Shown here one piece after another: positions 18,256-25,898 of a stretch of DNA of 36,582 nt. The translations under genes and the position numbers were made by a program. The stretch covers positions 1 through 36,582 of the forward strand of contig CANQVL010000028.1 in NCBI GenBank assembly GCA_947627285.1, given 5' to 3'. This stretch comes from an uncultured Oscillospiraceae bacterium (GTDB lineage: Bacteria; Bacillota; Clostridia; Oscillospirales; Oscillospiraceae). How positions within the stretch are numbered: the stretch's first letter is position 1; every line of letters starts with the position of its first letter. The notes beneath the pieces were generated by a model. It ran no database searches. It had not been told where the DNA came from and was given only the letters and a program-made list of their open reading frames with translations.

Positions 18256-18822
18256 ATGAGCTTTTTTGAGCTTTTCCTCACGGGCGTCGCCCTATCCATG
18301 GACGCCTTCGCCGTGTCCGTATGCAAGGGCCTGTCCGCCCCGCGCTTGAAGCCCGCCAACGCCCTGGAGACGGGTCTTTTCTTCGGCGGCTTCCAGGCGC
18401 TCATGCCCCTTTTGGGCTGGCTCTTGGGCAGGCAGTTTGAAAGCTATATCACCGAGATCGACCACTGGATAGCCTTTGTGCTCCTGGCCTTCATCGGCGG
18501 AAAGATGATATGGGAGGTCCTGCGCGGCGGCGACGGCCCCGACAGCGGCTCCTTCGCCGTGAAGGAGCTATTCGTCCTCGCCATAGCCACCAGCATCGAC
18601 GCCCTTGCCATGGGCGTCACCTTCGCCTTCCTCTCCGTCAACATCTGGTCGGCAATATCCGTCATCGGCGCCACCACCTTCTGCTTCTCCTTCGCCGGCG
18701 TGTACATAGGCGCGAAGGTCGGCGGGAAATTCCACGAAAAGGCCGAGCTTGCCGGCGGCGTAGTGCTGATACTCATAGGGCTGAAAATACTACTTGAGCA
18801 CCTGGGCGTAATAAATTTTTAA
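18256..18822 (+). CDS. mntP: MntP-family manganese efflux pump
   Basis: A 188-residue integral membrane protein with about six hydrophobic segments in the two-fold repeat of the MntP (YebN, DUF204) family. Each half carries an acidic signature, ALSMDAFAVSVCKG near the N-terminus and ATSIDALAMGVTFAF in the middle; the aspartates are needed for Mn2+ export in characterised members. The ATG is four bases after the thrH stop and GTGACGCC lies between them, so the two are probably co-transcribed. No yybP-ykoY manganese riboswitch could be recognised before it, as expected for an internal operon gene. Confidence 0.92.
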   Translation: MSFFELFLTGVALSMDAFAVSVCKGLSAPRLKPANALETGLFFGGFQALMPLLGWLLGRQFESYITEIDHWIAFVLLAFIGGKMIWEVLRGGDGPDSGSFAVKELFVLAIATSIDALAMGVTFAFLSVNIWSAISVIGATTFCFSFAGVYIGAKVGGKFHEKAELAGGVVLILIGLKILLEHLGVINF

Positions 18823-18874
18823 TTTTGTAACAAACTCCGCGAAAACAGGTATATAATTACATGTTAAATAAATA

Positions 18875-18893
18875 AGCCCGCTCCGCGCGGGCT
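18875..18893. repeat. small hairpin beside the MITE-like element
   Basis: AGCCCGC (18875-18881) pairs with GCGGGCT (18887-18893). On the - strand it is followed by TTATTTATTT, which is terminator-like; on the + strand it has no T-run. An unpaired TATAAT at 18852-18857 upstream has only a poorly spaced TTGTAA as -35. The stretch 18823-18874 holds nothing else recognisable. Confidence 0.4.
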
Positions 18894-19172
18894 AAAGCTG
18901 ACGGGAGCCGAACCCGCGTCGGTTTTCGACGGCGGATTTCCGCCCGTGCGGCGTCAAAGCCCTTGACAATACGCAAGTATTCCCTGCGGGCTTTTCCTTG
19001 CCCGAACGAAAATCCGCCGCCGAAAACTGCTTCGCACTCCACGCGGAGCAATTTTCGAGTGATTTTCGGCGAGGCGAAGGAAGCCTTGCTGACGCAAGGC
19101 GACGACAACGAGGCAAAAAGCGCCGAAAAGGGCCCGCGTGGAGCGGCGCGGGTTCGGCTCCCGTCAGCTTAA
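18893..19172. mobile_element. MITE-like element with 23-bp terminal inverted repeats
   Basis: Bases 18896-18918 and 19147-19169 are perfect 23-bp inverted repeats (AGCTGACGGGAGCCG... and its complement), with TAA directly outside both ends as a possible 3-bp target duplication. The interior codes for nothing recognisable. It holds several tight hairpins: 18956-18962 with 18988-18994; AATAC-GCAA-GTATT at 18968-18981; GCCTTGC-TGAC-GCAAGGC at 19083-19100; and an imperfect pairing of 18920-18942 with 19007-19029. This fits a non-autonomous repeat or a structured RNA mobile unit inserted between mntP and htpG. No transposase is present. The right end touches the htpG leader. Confidence 0.55.
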
Positions 19173-19196
19173 ACTTTGGAAGGAAGTAACGTACAA

Positions 19197-21104
19197 ATGG
19201 CAAAAAAGCAGTTTAAGGCCGAATCCAAGCGTCTCCTGGACCTGATGATCAACTCCATTTACACCCACAAGGAGATTTTCCTTCGCGAGATAATCTCCAA
19301 CGCCTCCGACGCCATTGACAAGCTGGCGTACCTGTCCCTCACCGACGACAAGGTGGGGCTCTCCCGTGACGATTTCCGCATCCGCGTCACCCTTGACAAG
19401 GACGCCCGCACCGTCACCGTCTCCGACAACGGCATCGGAATGGACAGGGAGAGCATGGAGGAGAACCTGGGTGTCATCGCTCACTCAGGCTCACTGAAGT
19501 TCAAGTCTGAAATGGAGGCGTCCGAGGACGTGGACATCATCGGTCAGTTCGGCGTGGGCTTCTACTCCGCCTTCATGGTGTCCGATAAGGTGACCGTCGT
19601 CTCCCGGGCATACGGCGCGGAGCAGGCGTACAAGTGGGAGAGCTCCGGCACAGACGGCTACACCGTCACCGAGGCGGACAAGCCCGACGTGGGCACCGAC
19701 GTGGTCATGCACATCAAGCCCGATTCCGACGGGGAGGAGTATTCCCAGTTCCTTGAGACCTGGAAGATCCGGGAGCTTATAAAGAAATACTCCGACTACG
19801 TGCGCTTCCCCATCCGCATGGACATTGAGCACACGGAGTACGTGGAGACCGGCGAGGAGGACGAGCACGGGCACAAGAAGACCGAGCCCGTCACCCACAC
19901 CGAGGAGGAGACGGTAAACTCCATGGTCCCCATCTGGCAGCGCGGCAAGGCGGACGCCACCGACGAAAAGTGCGTAGAGTTTTACAAGGACCGCTTCCAC
20001 GACCCCGACGACCCCGTCGCCGTCATCAGGGTGAACGCCGAGGGGCTCACCTCCTACCGGGCGCTGCTGTTCATACCCGCCAAGGCGCCCTATGACTTTT
20101 ACAGCCGCGACTACAAGCCGGGGCTCTCCCTCTACTCCTCCGGCGTCATGATAATGGAGTCCTGCCCGGACCTTCTGCCCGAGTGCTTCCGCTTCGTCCG
20201 GGGCGTTGTGGACTCCCCCGACCTCTCCCTGAACATCTCCCGCGAGATTCTACAGCACGACCGCCAGCTCAAGGTCATAGCCGGCAACCTGGAGAACAAG
20301 GTCAAGGCGGAGCTTTTGAAGCTCATGACCTCAGACCCCGAAAAGTATGACACCTTCTGGGCGGCCTTCGGGCGCCAGATAAAGTACGGCATCGTGGGCG
20401 AGTACGGCATGAAGAAGGAGCTTTTGAAGGACCTTCTCAAGTTCTACTCCTCCAACGAGGAGAAGCTCACCAGCCTCAAGGACTACGTTTCACGTATGCC
20501 CGAGGGTCAGAAGTACATCTACTACGCCGCCGCCGACTCCCTGCGCACCGCCGCGGGGCTCCCCCAGAACGAGCAGGTCAGGGCAAAGGGCTACGAGATA
20601 CTCTACCTTGTGGAGGACATCGACGAGTTCGCCGTCCAGATGCTCTACTCCTACGAGGAGAAGGAGCTGAAAAGCGTCTCCGGCGCGGACCTGGGGCTTG
20701 AGACCGAGGAGGAGAAGAAGGAGCAGCGGGAGACAGCCGAGAGCTCAAAGGAGCTCCTTGACTTCCTCCGCGACACCCTGAAGGACGACGTGGTGGACGT
20801 GAAGCTCTCCGCCGCTCTTGTATCCTCCGCCGTCTGCATGTCCTACGAGGGGGAGATAACCCTGGAGATGGAGCGCTACTTCCGCCAGATGCCCGGCGAG
20901 GCGGGCGAGAGGATCAAGGCCCGCCGTGTCCTGGAGCTGAACCCCTCCCACCCCGTATTCGCCTCTTTGACAAGCGCCTTTGCCTCCGACAGGGACCGGG
21001 CCGCGAAGATAGCCCGCGTCCTCTGCGCCCAGGCAAAGCTCCTGGCGGGGCTCCCCGTGGAGGACCTCTCCTCCTACTCCGACGCCGTCTGCTCCCTCAT
21101 CTGA
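19197..21104 (+). CDS. htpG: HtpG (Hsp90-family) molecular chaperone
   Basis: A 635-residue cytosolic ATP-dependent chaperone of normal length. The N-terminal GHKL ATPase domain shows REIISNASDAIDKL, VSDNGIGM, IAHSGSLKFK and GQFGVGFYSAFMVS. The middle domain has the catalytic-loop region FVRGVVDSPDLSLNISREIL, followed by a C-terminal dimerisation domain. The start at 19197 (MAKKQFKAESKRLL) follows AGGAAG by about 8 bases; a TTG seven codons earlier is in frame but lies in the binding site itself. It stands alone, bounded on the left by the MITE-like element and on the right by a terminator. No CIRCE operator was found. Confidence 0.96.
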   Translation: MAKKQFKAESKRLLDLMINSIYTHKEIFLREIISNASDAIDKLAYLSLTDDKVGLSRDDFRIRVTLDKDARTVTVSDNGIGMDRESMEENLGVIAHSGSLKFKSEMEASEDVDIIGQFGVGFYSAFMVSDKVTVVSRAYGAEQAYKWESSGTDGYTVTEADKPDVGTDVVMHIKPDSDGEEYSQFLETWKIRELIKKYSDYVRFPIRMDIEHTEYVETGEEDEHGHKKTEPVTHTEEETVNSMVPIWQRGKADATDEKCVEFYKDRFHDPDDPVAVIRVNAEGLTSYRALLFIPAKAPYDFYSRDYKPGLSLYSSGVMIMESCPDLLPECFRFVRGVVDSPDLSLNISREILQHDRQLKVIAGNLENKVKAELLKLMTSDPEKYDTFWAAFGRQIKYGIVGEYGMKKELLKDLLKFYSSNEEKLTSLKDYVSRMPEGQKYIYYAAADSLRTAAGLPQNEQVRAKGYEILYLVEDIDEFAVQMLYSYEEKELKSVSGADLGLETEEEKKEQRETAESSKELLDFLRDTLKDDVVDVKLSAALVSSAVCMSYEGEITLEMERYFRQMPGEAGERIKARRVLELNPSHPVFASLTSAFASDRDRAAKIARVLCAQAKLLAGLPVEDLSSYSDAVCSLI

Positions 21105-21122
21105 CGATTTATCCGTTTTTGT

Positions 21123-21152
21123 CTTCTCCCCCTCGCGGGGAGAAGATTTTTT
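21123..21152 (+). terminator. htpG terminator
   Basis: CTTCTCCCC pairs with GGGGAGAAG around a short C/G loop and is followed by ATTTTTTAT. It begins 18 bases after the htpG stop. Confidence 0.88.
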
Positions 21153-21170
21153 ATGCCCGCCCCGTTTTTC

Positions 21171-21199
21171 TTGCCTTTTTTCAGGTTTTGCGTTACAAT
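21171..21199 (+). promoter_or_regulatory. promoter of the amidohydrolase operon
   Basis: TTGCCT (21171-21176) and TACAAT (21194-21199) are 17 bases apart, about 20 bases before the chosen start at 21220. This would give a very short leader. A start at 21211 or upstream would leave almost none, which supports 21220. Confidence 0.55.
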
Positions 21200-21219
21200 C
21201 TCCATTGGAGATGATCCCA

Positions 21220-22077
21220 ATGATAATCGACTTTCACGCCCACACCTTCCCCGACGAGCTGGCGCCCAGGGCGGTGGGCGGGCTTGCGGCGGCGGCGCAC
21301 ATGATGCACTACTCCGACGGCACCGTCTCCGGGCTCCTCGCCTCCATGGAACGCGCGGGGATCGACGTATGCCTCACCGCGCCCGTCGTCACCCGCCCGC
21401 ACCAGACGGAGAGCATAAACCGCGCCGCGATGGAGACGGACGCCGCCTTTGACGGCCGCGGCATTATCTCACTGGGCGGCATCCACCCGGACACCGAAAA
21501 CCCGAAGCGCGTGCTTAATTCTCTGGCGGAGGCGGGCGTGCTGGGAGTGAAGCTCCACCCGCTCTTTCAGGGCACGGCAATAGACGATCCCAGGTATCTG
21601 CGTATCATCGAGCGGTGCGCCGAGCTGGGGCTTCTGGTGCTCATACACGCTGGGCTTGACCCGGATTTCCCCGGTTTGGAGCTGTCGGGGCCCGCGCAAA
21701 TTTCAAATATGCTCCGCGCCGTGCCGTACAATAAGATCATTCTTGCCCACCTGGGCGCGCTGGGCCAGTGGGACGCGGCGGAGGAGCTTTTCGGGCAGGA
21801 TGTGTACCTTGACACCGCTTGCGCCCTCTACCCCTGGCGCGACGAGTGCGGCGAGATCGCGTCCCACGATGAGTATTCCGCCCTCACCCGCGAGCGCTTC
21901 ACCTCCATTGTCCGCCGCCACGGAGCCCACCGTGTCCTTTTCGGGACCGACAGCCCCTGGACGGACCAGAGGGAGGCGCGGGACATCATCGAATCCTCTG
22001 GGCTCACTGGCTCCGAGCTTTGCGCGGTCATGGGCGGCAGCGCCGCAAAGCTTCTGGGATTGGAGGACAGAGCATGA
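21220..22077 (+). CDS. amidohydrolase-family metal-dependent hydrolase
   Basis: A 285-residue TIM-barrel hydrolase of the Amidohydrolase_2/TatD-like group. Visible metal and active-site motifs are DFHAHTFPDE at the start, GVKLHPLFQG, VLIHAGLD, IILAHLGALG and the late aspartate in LFGTDSPW. Members include decarboxylases, lactonases and amide hydrolases, and nothing here fixes the substrate. The start at 21220 (MIIDFHAH) has GGAGATGAT about 9 bases upstream; ATG 21211 and TTG 21205 are in frame but overlap that site. Its stop overlaps the start of the histidine phosphatase by four bases, so the two are coupled. Confidence 0.85.
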   Translation: MIIDFHAHTFPDELAPRAVGGLAAAAHMMHYSDGTVSGLLASMERAGIDVCLTAPVVTRPHQTESINRAAMETDAAFDGRGIISLGGIHPDTENPKRVLNSLAEAGVLGVKLHPLFQGTAIDDPRYLRIIERCAELGLLVLIHAGLDPDFPGLELSGPAQISNMLRAVPYNKIILAHLGALGQWDAAEELFGQDVYLDTACALYPWRDECGEIASHDEYSALTRERFTSIVRRHGAHRVLFGTDSPWTDQREARDIIESSGLTGSELCAVMGGSAAKLLGLEDRA

Positions 22078-22667
22078 GGAAGGTTTACATAATCCGCCAC
22101 GGCGAGCCGGATTTCCCCGGCGGCGTGTGGCTGTGCATAGGCTGTAAAACGGACCTGCCGCTCAGCGCCAGGGGAAGGGAGCAGGCGGCGGCGCGGCGCG
22201 GGTTTTACGAAAGCGCCGGCGTCTCCTCCCTCTGGTCCAGCCCGCTCAAAAGGGCGTTTGAGACCGCGGAGCTCATGTCCGGCGGCGCGGAGATACGGGT
22301 ACATGATGGGCTCAGGGAGTTCGACCTGGGCGCCTGGGAGGGCCTTTCCAACGAGGAGCTTGACCGCCTCTACCCCGGACAGCTCGTGGAGCGTGTTTTG
22401 GGCAATACCCTGACCCCGCCGGGGGGAGAAAATCTTGAGGCCGCCGGGGAACGGTTTGAAAGCGCCGTGCGGGACATACTGGGCCGAACCTCCGGCACCG
22501 TCGCCATCACCGCCCACATGGGCGTCACCGCCGCCTTTCTCTGCCGCGTCACCGGCACCGACCCTCACCAATGGCACAAATTCACCCACGATTACGCCAC
22601 GGTCACCGAGCTCCGGTATGAAAACGGAGCGTTTGAGCTCATAAGCTTTAACGGCACGGGTGAATAA
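22074..22667 (+). CDS. histidine phosphatase (phosphoglycerate-mutase-like) family protein
   Basis: A 197-residue member of the histidine phosphatase superfamily. The RHG motif with the phosphohistidine is in YIIRHGEPDF. The second arginine lies in SSPLKRAFETAE, the acid in FDLGAWEGL, and the second histidine in AITAHMGVTAAF. Its size and these motifs fit the cobalamin phosphatase (CobC)/PhoE-like branch rather than true phosphoglycerate mutase, but no cobalamin genes are nearby, so the substrate is open. The ATG at 22074 overlaps the upstream stop as ATGA; a longer in-frame opening inside the previous gene is ignored. Confidence 0.85.
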   Translation: MRKVYIIRHGEPDFPGGVWLCIGCKTDLPLSARGREQAAARRGFYESAGVSSLWSSPLKRAFETAELMSGGAEIRVHDGLREFDLGAWEGLSNEELDRLYPGQLVERVLGNTLTPPGGENLEAAGERFESAVRDILGRTSGTVAITAHMGVTAAFLCRVTGTDPHQWHKFTHDYATVTELRYENGAFELISFNGTGE

Positions 22668-22700
22668 TAATAAGTATTCAAATCTCAGGAGGTAATTAAA

Positions 22701-23042
22701 ATGCCCTACATTGAAGCAAAGGTAACCGTTCCCGTTTCCCCCGAAAAGAAGGAGGCGCTGAAGGCGAGCTTCGGCAAGGCCGTGAGCCTCATCCAAAAGC
22801 CCGAAAGCTGGCTGATGGTCGGTATAGAGGACAGCCGCGACCTGTGGTTTGCCGGCGAAAAGCTGGAAAAGGGCGCCTACGTCTCCGTCTCCGCCTTCGG
22901 CAGCCCCTCCCGCTCCGACTGCTCCAAAATGGCGGCTGAGCTGACAAAAATACTCTCCCGGGAGCTCTCTATCCCCGGCAGCCGGATATACATCACCTTC
23001 CACCCGGTAGAAAACTGGTCTTGGAACGGCAGCTTATTTTAA
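22701..23042 (+). CDS. MIF-like tautomerase
   Basis: A 113-residue member of the macrophage migration inhibitory factor/phenylpyruvate tautomerase family. Pro2, which becomes the N-terminal catalytic base after methionine removal, is present (MPYIEAKVTVPVS). The family's C-terminal ITFHPVENWSWNGSLF, with NW.WNG, is also clear. Bacterial members are cytosolic and of uncertain substrate. AGGAGG lies about 9 bases before the ATG. It is 33 bases after the phosphatase gene and ends at a terminator, so it is the last gene of this three-gene unit. Confidence 0.88.
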   Translation: MPYIEAKVTVPVSPEKKEALKASFGKAVSLIQKPESWLMVGIEDSRDLWFAGEKLEKGAYVSVSAFGSPSRSDCSKMAAELTKILSRELSIPGSRIYITFHPVENWSWNGSLF

Positions 23043-23050
23043 TCTTAATC

Positions 23051-23075
23051 AAAAAAAGGGCTATGCCCTTTTTTG
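23051..23075 (+). terminator. terminator of the amidohydrolase-phosphatase-tautomerase unit
   Basis: AAAAAAGGGC pairs with GCCCTTTTTT around a short loop and ends in a T-run. It lies eight bases after the tautomerase stop. Confidence 0.88.
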
Positions 23076-23106
23076 AATTGTCCCAATTCGGTTTTGTGTT
23101 CCAATT

Positions 23107-23137
23107 ATTAATCGGCAATATTTAATTGCCGATTAAT
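23107..23137. repeat. AT-rich 13-bp inverted repeat
   Basis: ATTAATCGGCAAT (23107-23119) and its exact complement (23125-23137) flank a five-base ATTTA loop. It lies about 50 bases before the flavodoxin-like gene. It could be an operator for a dimeric regulator, or the left boundary of the inserted segment. Confidence 0.55.
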
Positions 23138-23189
23138 TAAATATTGAGTGGACAACTGTTTGACAAATCCGAATTCAGCGAGGTATGGT

Positions 23190-23717
23190 ATGAAACTGTT
23201 CGTTTCTTTTTCAGCAAGAAAAACCGGCAATTGCGCTCAGATCATTGATTTTTTAAAGGCGCCGCAGGATAAAGTGATTTATTATACGGATTTGGACACG
23301 CACGGGTGCGGTAATTGCGGTTATGAATGTTTCAAAACACAATGCATATATCGAGACGATGATGTCTACCGCCTTTACAGCAGCTTTGAGAGCTTTGATA
23401 AAGCAATTCTGCTTGTTCCGATGTATTGTGGAAACCCTTCCTCCCTGTATTTCGGCTTTAACGAAAGAGGCCAGGACTTTTTCATGCACTATGAACATGA
23501 ATATAGTTCCTTTGCGGAGAGACTTTTTATCATCGGCGTCTATGGAAGCAGTAAAGAATCACCGGATTTCATAAGGTGCTTTGAAAAATGGTTTGAGGGT
23601 ACTCCTTATCCGCATCATGTTCTGGGAATCGAACGCCGCTTGTATCAGCAAACAATGAAGGACAGCGTCATAGATATTGAGCCAGTCAAAACGGCACTAC
23701 ATGGGTTTATCCGATAA
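23190..23717 (+). CDS. flavodoxin-fold NAD(P)H-dependent oxidoreductase / iron-sulfur flavoprotein-like
   Basis: A 175-residue flavodoxin-fold protein. The N-terminal SFSARKTGNC resembles the FMN-phosphate loop of NADPH-dependent FMN reductases. Cysteines 40, 43, 47 and 52 (GCGNCGYECFKTQC) lie where related iron-sulfur flavoproteins carry cluster ligands, so a [4Fe-4S] site is possible. The start at ATG 23190 follows GCGAGGT; a GTG at 23148 would add 14 residues unlike the family. Its base composition is visibly AT-richer than both flanks (codons such as TTT, ATT, AAA), it has its own terminator, and an AT-rich inverted repeat precedes it. All of this suggests recent acquisition. Its electron-transfer partner is unknown. 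Confidence 0.75.
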   Translation: MKLFVSFSARKTGNCAQIIDFLKAPQDKVIYYTDLDTHGCGNCGYECFKTQCIYRDDDVYRLYSSFESFDKAILLVPMYCGNPSSLYFGFNERGQDFFMHYEHEYSSFAERLFIIGVYGSSKESPDFIRCFEKWFEGTPYPHHVLGIERRLYQQTMKDSVIDIEPVKTALHGFIR

Positions 23718-23844
23718 ATCCCTGTTCGTCGCGACGTTGCAAATCCTTTTGGAACAATTGGATAGATATTCACCCCAGCCGTGGCTCCGATTACTCCGGG
23801 AACACAAAAGGGAATTGGGAGTAATTCAAAAAGAGAAACGTTCA

Positions 23845-23880
23845 AAAAAGCCGTGATTTCTTGCGAAATCACGGCTTTTT
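23845..23880. terminator. bidirectional terminator
   Basis: A perfect 16-bp stem (23845-23860 with 23865-23880, loop TTGC) has A-rich and T-rich ends. It can stop the flavodoxin-like gene on the + strand and the nitroreductase on the - strand, whose stop is seven bases away. The stretch 23718-23844 contains only a doubtful 51-codon frame (23701-23856). Confidence 0.85.
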
Positions 23881-23886
23881 CTGTTT

Positions 23887-24408
23887 TTAAAGTATCGTCA
23901 CGTCCCGCTGGCGGTCAAAGGCATGGGGCTCTTTGGGGGCGGCCTTGCGGCCTATGGATATGGCAATCATGAAGTCGTAGCCGTCGGGGAAGTGGAGCTC
24001 GCTTGCGAAGCGGTCCCGGTTCTCGCCCAGCATCGCCGCCTTGAGACAGCCCAGAATGACGTTTCCCAGGCCCAGCGACTCCGCCGCCAGCGCCATATTC
24101 TCCACGGCTATCCCCGCGTCAACCTGGGTCCAGCGGAAATCCCTCTCGCCGCTGACGACGATGACCGTTGGCGCGTCGTACCAGAAATTCGCCTGCGGCC
24201 TGGACCTCAAGCCCATGGCCTCCTGTATCTCAAAGAGTATCGGGGCGTCGCCGCTGAGCACCGTGAAGTGCAGCTCCTGCCTGTTGGTCGCCGTGGGCGC
24301 CTGGAGCCCCGCCGTCAACACGGCGTCAAGCTCCTCCGCCGTCAGCTTCTCCCCGGTGTAGCTCCGTGTGGAGCTGCGCGAGGCGATGGTGTTCAAAATT
24401 TCATTCAT
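23887..24408 (-). CDS. nitroreductase-family FMN oxidoreductase
   Basis: A 173-residue nitroreductase-fold protein. The FMN phosphate-binding start SRSSTRSYTGEKL, APTATNRQ, and the later AGIAVENMALAAESLGLGNVILG and IAISIGRKAAP stretches are typical. Members reduce nitroaromatics, quinones or enones with NAD(P)H; the physiological substrate cannot be told. It is monocistronic: it has its own promoter at 24444-24472 and ends at the shared terminator. GGAGGT lies about 9 bases before the ATG. Confidence 0.9.
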   Translation of the reverse strand: MNEILNTIASRSSTRSYTGEKLTAEELDAVLTAGLQAPTATNRQELHFTVLSGDAPILFEIQEAMGLRSRPQANFWYDAPTVIVVSGERDFRWTQVDAGIAVENMALAAESLGLGNVILGCLKAAMLGENRDRFASELHFPDGYDFMIAISIGRKAAPKEPHAFDRQRDVTIL

Positions 24409-24443
24409 TTTTTCCTACCTCCGGTGAAAGATTTGATATTACT

Positions 24444-24472
24444 ATCATACAACCCTTTTCACCGTGTTGCAA
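24444..24472 (-). promoter_or_regulatory. nitroreductase promoter
   Basis: TTGCAA (24472-24467) and TATGAT (24449-24444) are 17 bases apart on the - strand, about 35 bases before the start codon. Confidence 0.65.
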
Positions 24473-24496
24473 GAAAAAATTTGACACCGTTCCGTC

Positions 24497-25339
24497 TCAC
24501 ACGTCAAAGCCGTTCAAAATGGCGTGGAGCGTGTCCAGCGCCTCGTCGGAGGTCCCGATCTCGGTCCCGTTCACACTGACCTTGATGTGGTAGCGTATCC
24601 CGTCCACCAGCAGGTCCGCCATGTACCGCTCCGTCCCCTCGGCGCCCTCGTCGGGCTGCGCATGGACGACCAGCGCGGACAGGCCGTTTTCAGCGATATA
24701 CTCCTCTGCGGTGAGCTCCGTATCCGAGCTGACGCCGCGGTTCACCCGAATCGCTCCCTCTCCCATGAGGTCGGTGTACACATCCGCCTGCACGGTCACC
24801 CCCAGCCCGTCGGTGCTCTGCCAGAAGGCGAGGTGCGTGGGGCCGTACACGTTGGAGCTCACGGTCAGCCGGCTGCCGCCCATTTCCAGCGCGTCTATGG
24901 CGTCATTTCCGGGCAGCGTCACCCCGCTGAACTCCTGCGCCGCGGACCAATCGCTGTCCTCAAAATACCGCGTAGTGTCGGAGACGGGATCATTCTCCGC
25001 TATTTTCCGCACCTTTTCGGACAGCTCCTCCACCGGGACGCGCCGGTACTCGCCGCCCTCCACGCCGTACCAGTTGTATTCCTCGCCGTCCATCTCCTCC
25101 CCGTTCCGGAGCTCCACGGATCTGAAGCCTCCGGCGGAGAACACCGCCAGCGCCGTGCCCGCCAGCACCGCCGCTGCCGCGAGAGCGCACAGCGCCGTTC
25201 GCGCCGTCCTTCCGACGCGCGTTCCGCCGCGCTCAGGAAGGTCCTCCAGCGCCCGCGACACGCGTGCCCGAAGCCCGTCGGGAGCGTCCACGGGCTCCTT
25301 TTTTGCCATCTCAAAGAGCTTTTTTTCAAAATCGTCCAT
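24497..25339 (-). CDS. membrane-anchored anti-sigma factor-like protein
   Basis: A 280-residue protein: a roughly 43-residue cytoplasmic head with Arg/Asp-rich helices (FEKKLFEMAKKEPVDAPDGL), one transmembrane segment at about 45-68, and an extracytoplasmic domain. The C-terminal end (about 205-280) has the GIRYHIKVSVNG-type pattern seen in DUF4367-like anti-sigma partners. It starts two bases after the stop of the ECF sigma gene, with the ribosome binding site inside that gene's end, the usual sigma/anti-sigma pairing. It would hold the sigma factor at the membrane until an outside signal is sensed. The signal is unknown. No zinc-binding HxxxCxxC anti-sigma motif is seen. Confidence 0.7.
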   Translation of the reverse strand: MDDFEKKLFEMAKKEPVDAPDGLRARVSRALEDLPERGGTRVGRTARTALCALAAAAVLAGTALAVFSAGGFRSVELRNGEEMDGEEYNWYGVEGGEYRRVPVEELSEKVRKIAENDPVSDTTRYFEDSDWSAAQEFSGVTLPGNDAIDALEMGGSRLTVSSNVYGPTHLAFWQSTDGLGVTVQADVYTDLMGEGAIRVNRGVSSDTELTAEEYIAENGLSALVVHAQPDEGAEGTERYMADLLVDGIRYHIKVSVNGTEIGTSDEALDTLHAILNGFDV

Positions 25340-25341
25340 TT

Positions 25342-25809
25342 TTAACCCTCCAAAATCGTTTTCAAATCCTCTCTGGCCCTGGCAAGCCTGGACTTCACCG
25401 TTCCCCGCCGTATACCGAGCATCGCGGCGATCTCGGCGGTGGAAAAGCCCTCGTAGTAGTAGAGTGTCACCACGGCCCGCCGCTCGGCGGAAAGCCTCGC
25501 CACCGCGTCCCGCAGCTCCCGCTCCCGCCCCGGCTCCGGCGCGGGGATCTCCTCGCCCATGCCCTCCAGAGATGTCTCATGTCCCCGGCGCAGCTGTCCC
25601 CGGGCGCAGTTGACGGCTATCTTCACAAGCCACGCCCGCGCCGCCGACGGCTCCCGCAGGGAGCCCAGCCTTTGCCACGCCCTCAGCACCGCGTCGCCCA
25701 CCGCGTCCTCCGCGGCGGCCTCCGAGCCGGTGACAGCCAGCGCCGCCCTGTACATCACAGGGGCATATTCGGTCACTATCCGCTCAAATTCCGCGTTGTC
25801 AGCCTTCAC
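25342..25809 (-). CDS. ECF-type RNA polymerase sigma factor
   Basis: A 155-residue sigma-70 family protein of the extracytoplasmic-function group: region 2 (FERIVTEYAPVMYRAALAVTG ... AEDAVGDAVLRAWQRL, about residues 7-50) and region 4 (VTLYYYEGFSTAEIAAML, GTVKSRLARAREDL, about 105-155). There is no region 1 or 3. The start is taken as GTG 25809 because AAAGGAGG lies about 8 bases upstream; a longer frame to 25854 overlaps the likely promoter. The next gene encodes its presumed anti-sigma factor. Its regulon cannot be read here. Confidence 0.88.
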   Translation of the reverse strand: MKADNAEFERIVTEYAPVMYRAALAVTGSEAAAEDAVGDAVLRAWQRLGSLREPSAARAWLVKIAVNCARGQLRRGHETSLEGMGEEIPAPEPGRERELRDAVARLSAERRAVVTLYYYEGFSTAEIAAMLGIRRGTVKSRLARAREDLKTILEG

Positions 25810-25837
25810 ACGCCCCCTCCTTTCCGTCCGGACACTA

Positions 25838-25867
25838 TATAGATGCTTTTCCACCCCCGCCGGTTCC
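25838..25867 (-). promoter_or_regulatory. possible autoregulatory ECF promoter
   Basis: GGAACC (25867-25862) and TCTATA (25843-25838) are 18 bases apart before the ECF sigma gene. GGAAC is the usual -35 element of ECF promoters, but the spacing is one or two bases longer than common and the -10 is not diagnostic, so this is tentative. Confidence 0.35.
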
Positions 25868-25898
25868 CAAAACGATAATATTTTTTGCCACAGAGAGC

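Noticed and set aside
19030-19070. CACTC ... GAGTG before htpG as a CIRCE operator
   Set aside because: The half-sites are about 18 bases apart instead of nine, lack the flanking TTAG/CTAA, and lie inside the MITE-like element.
19147-19170. T-arm-like right end as part of a real tRNA or tmRNA gene
   Set aside because: There is no matching acceptor or anticodon arm, no CCA, and the loop lacks the conserved A58. It is an exact inverted copy of the left end, so it is better seen as an element terminus.
23701-23856. A 51-codon + strand frame overlapping the end of the flavodoxin-like gene
   Set aside because: It has a charged, helix-like C-terminal half (REHKRELGVIQKEKR), but no ribosome binding site was recognised, its stop lies inside the terminator stem, and no family was recognised.
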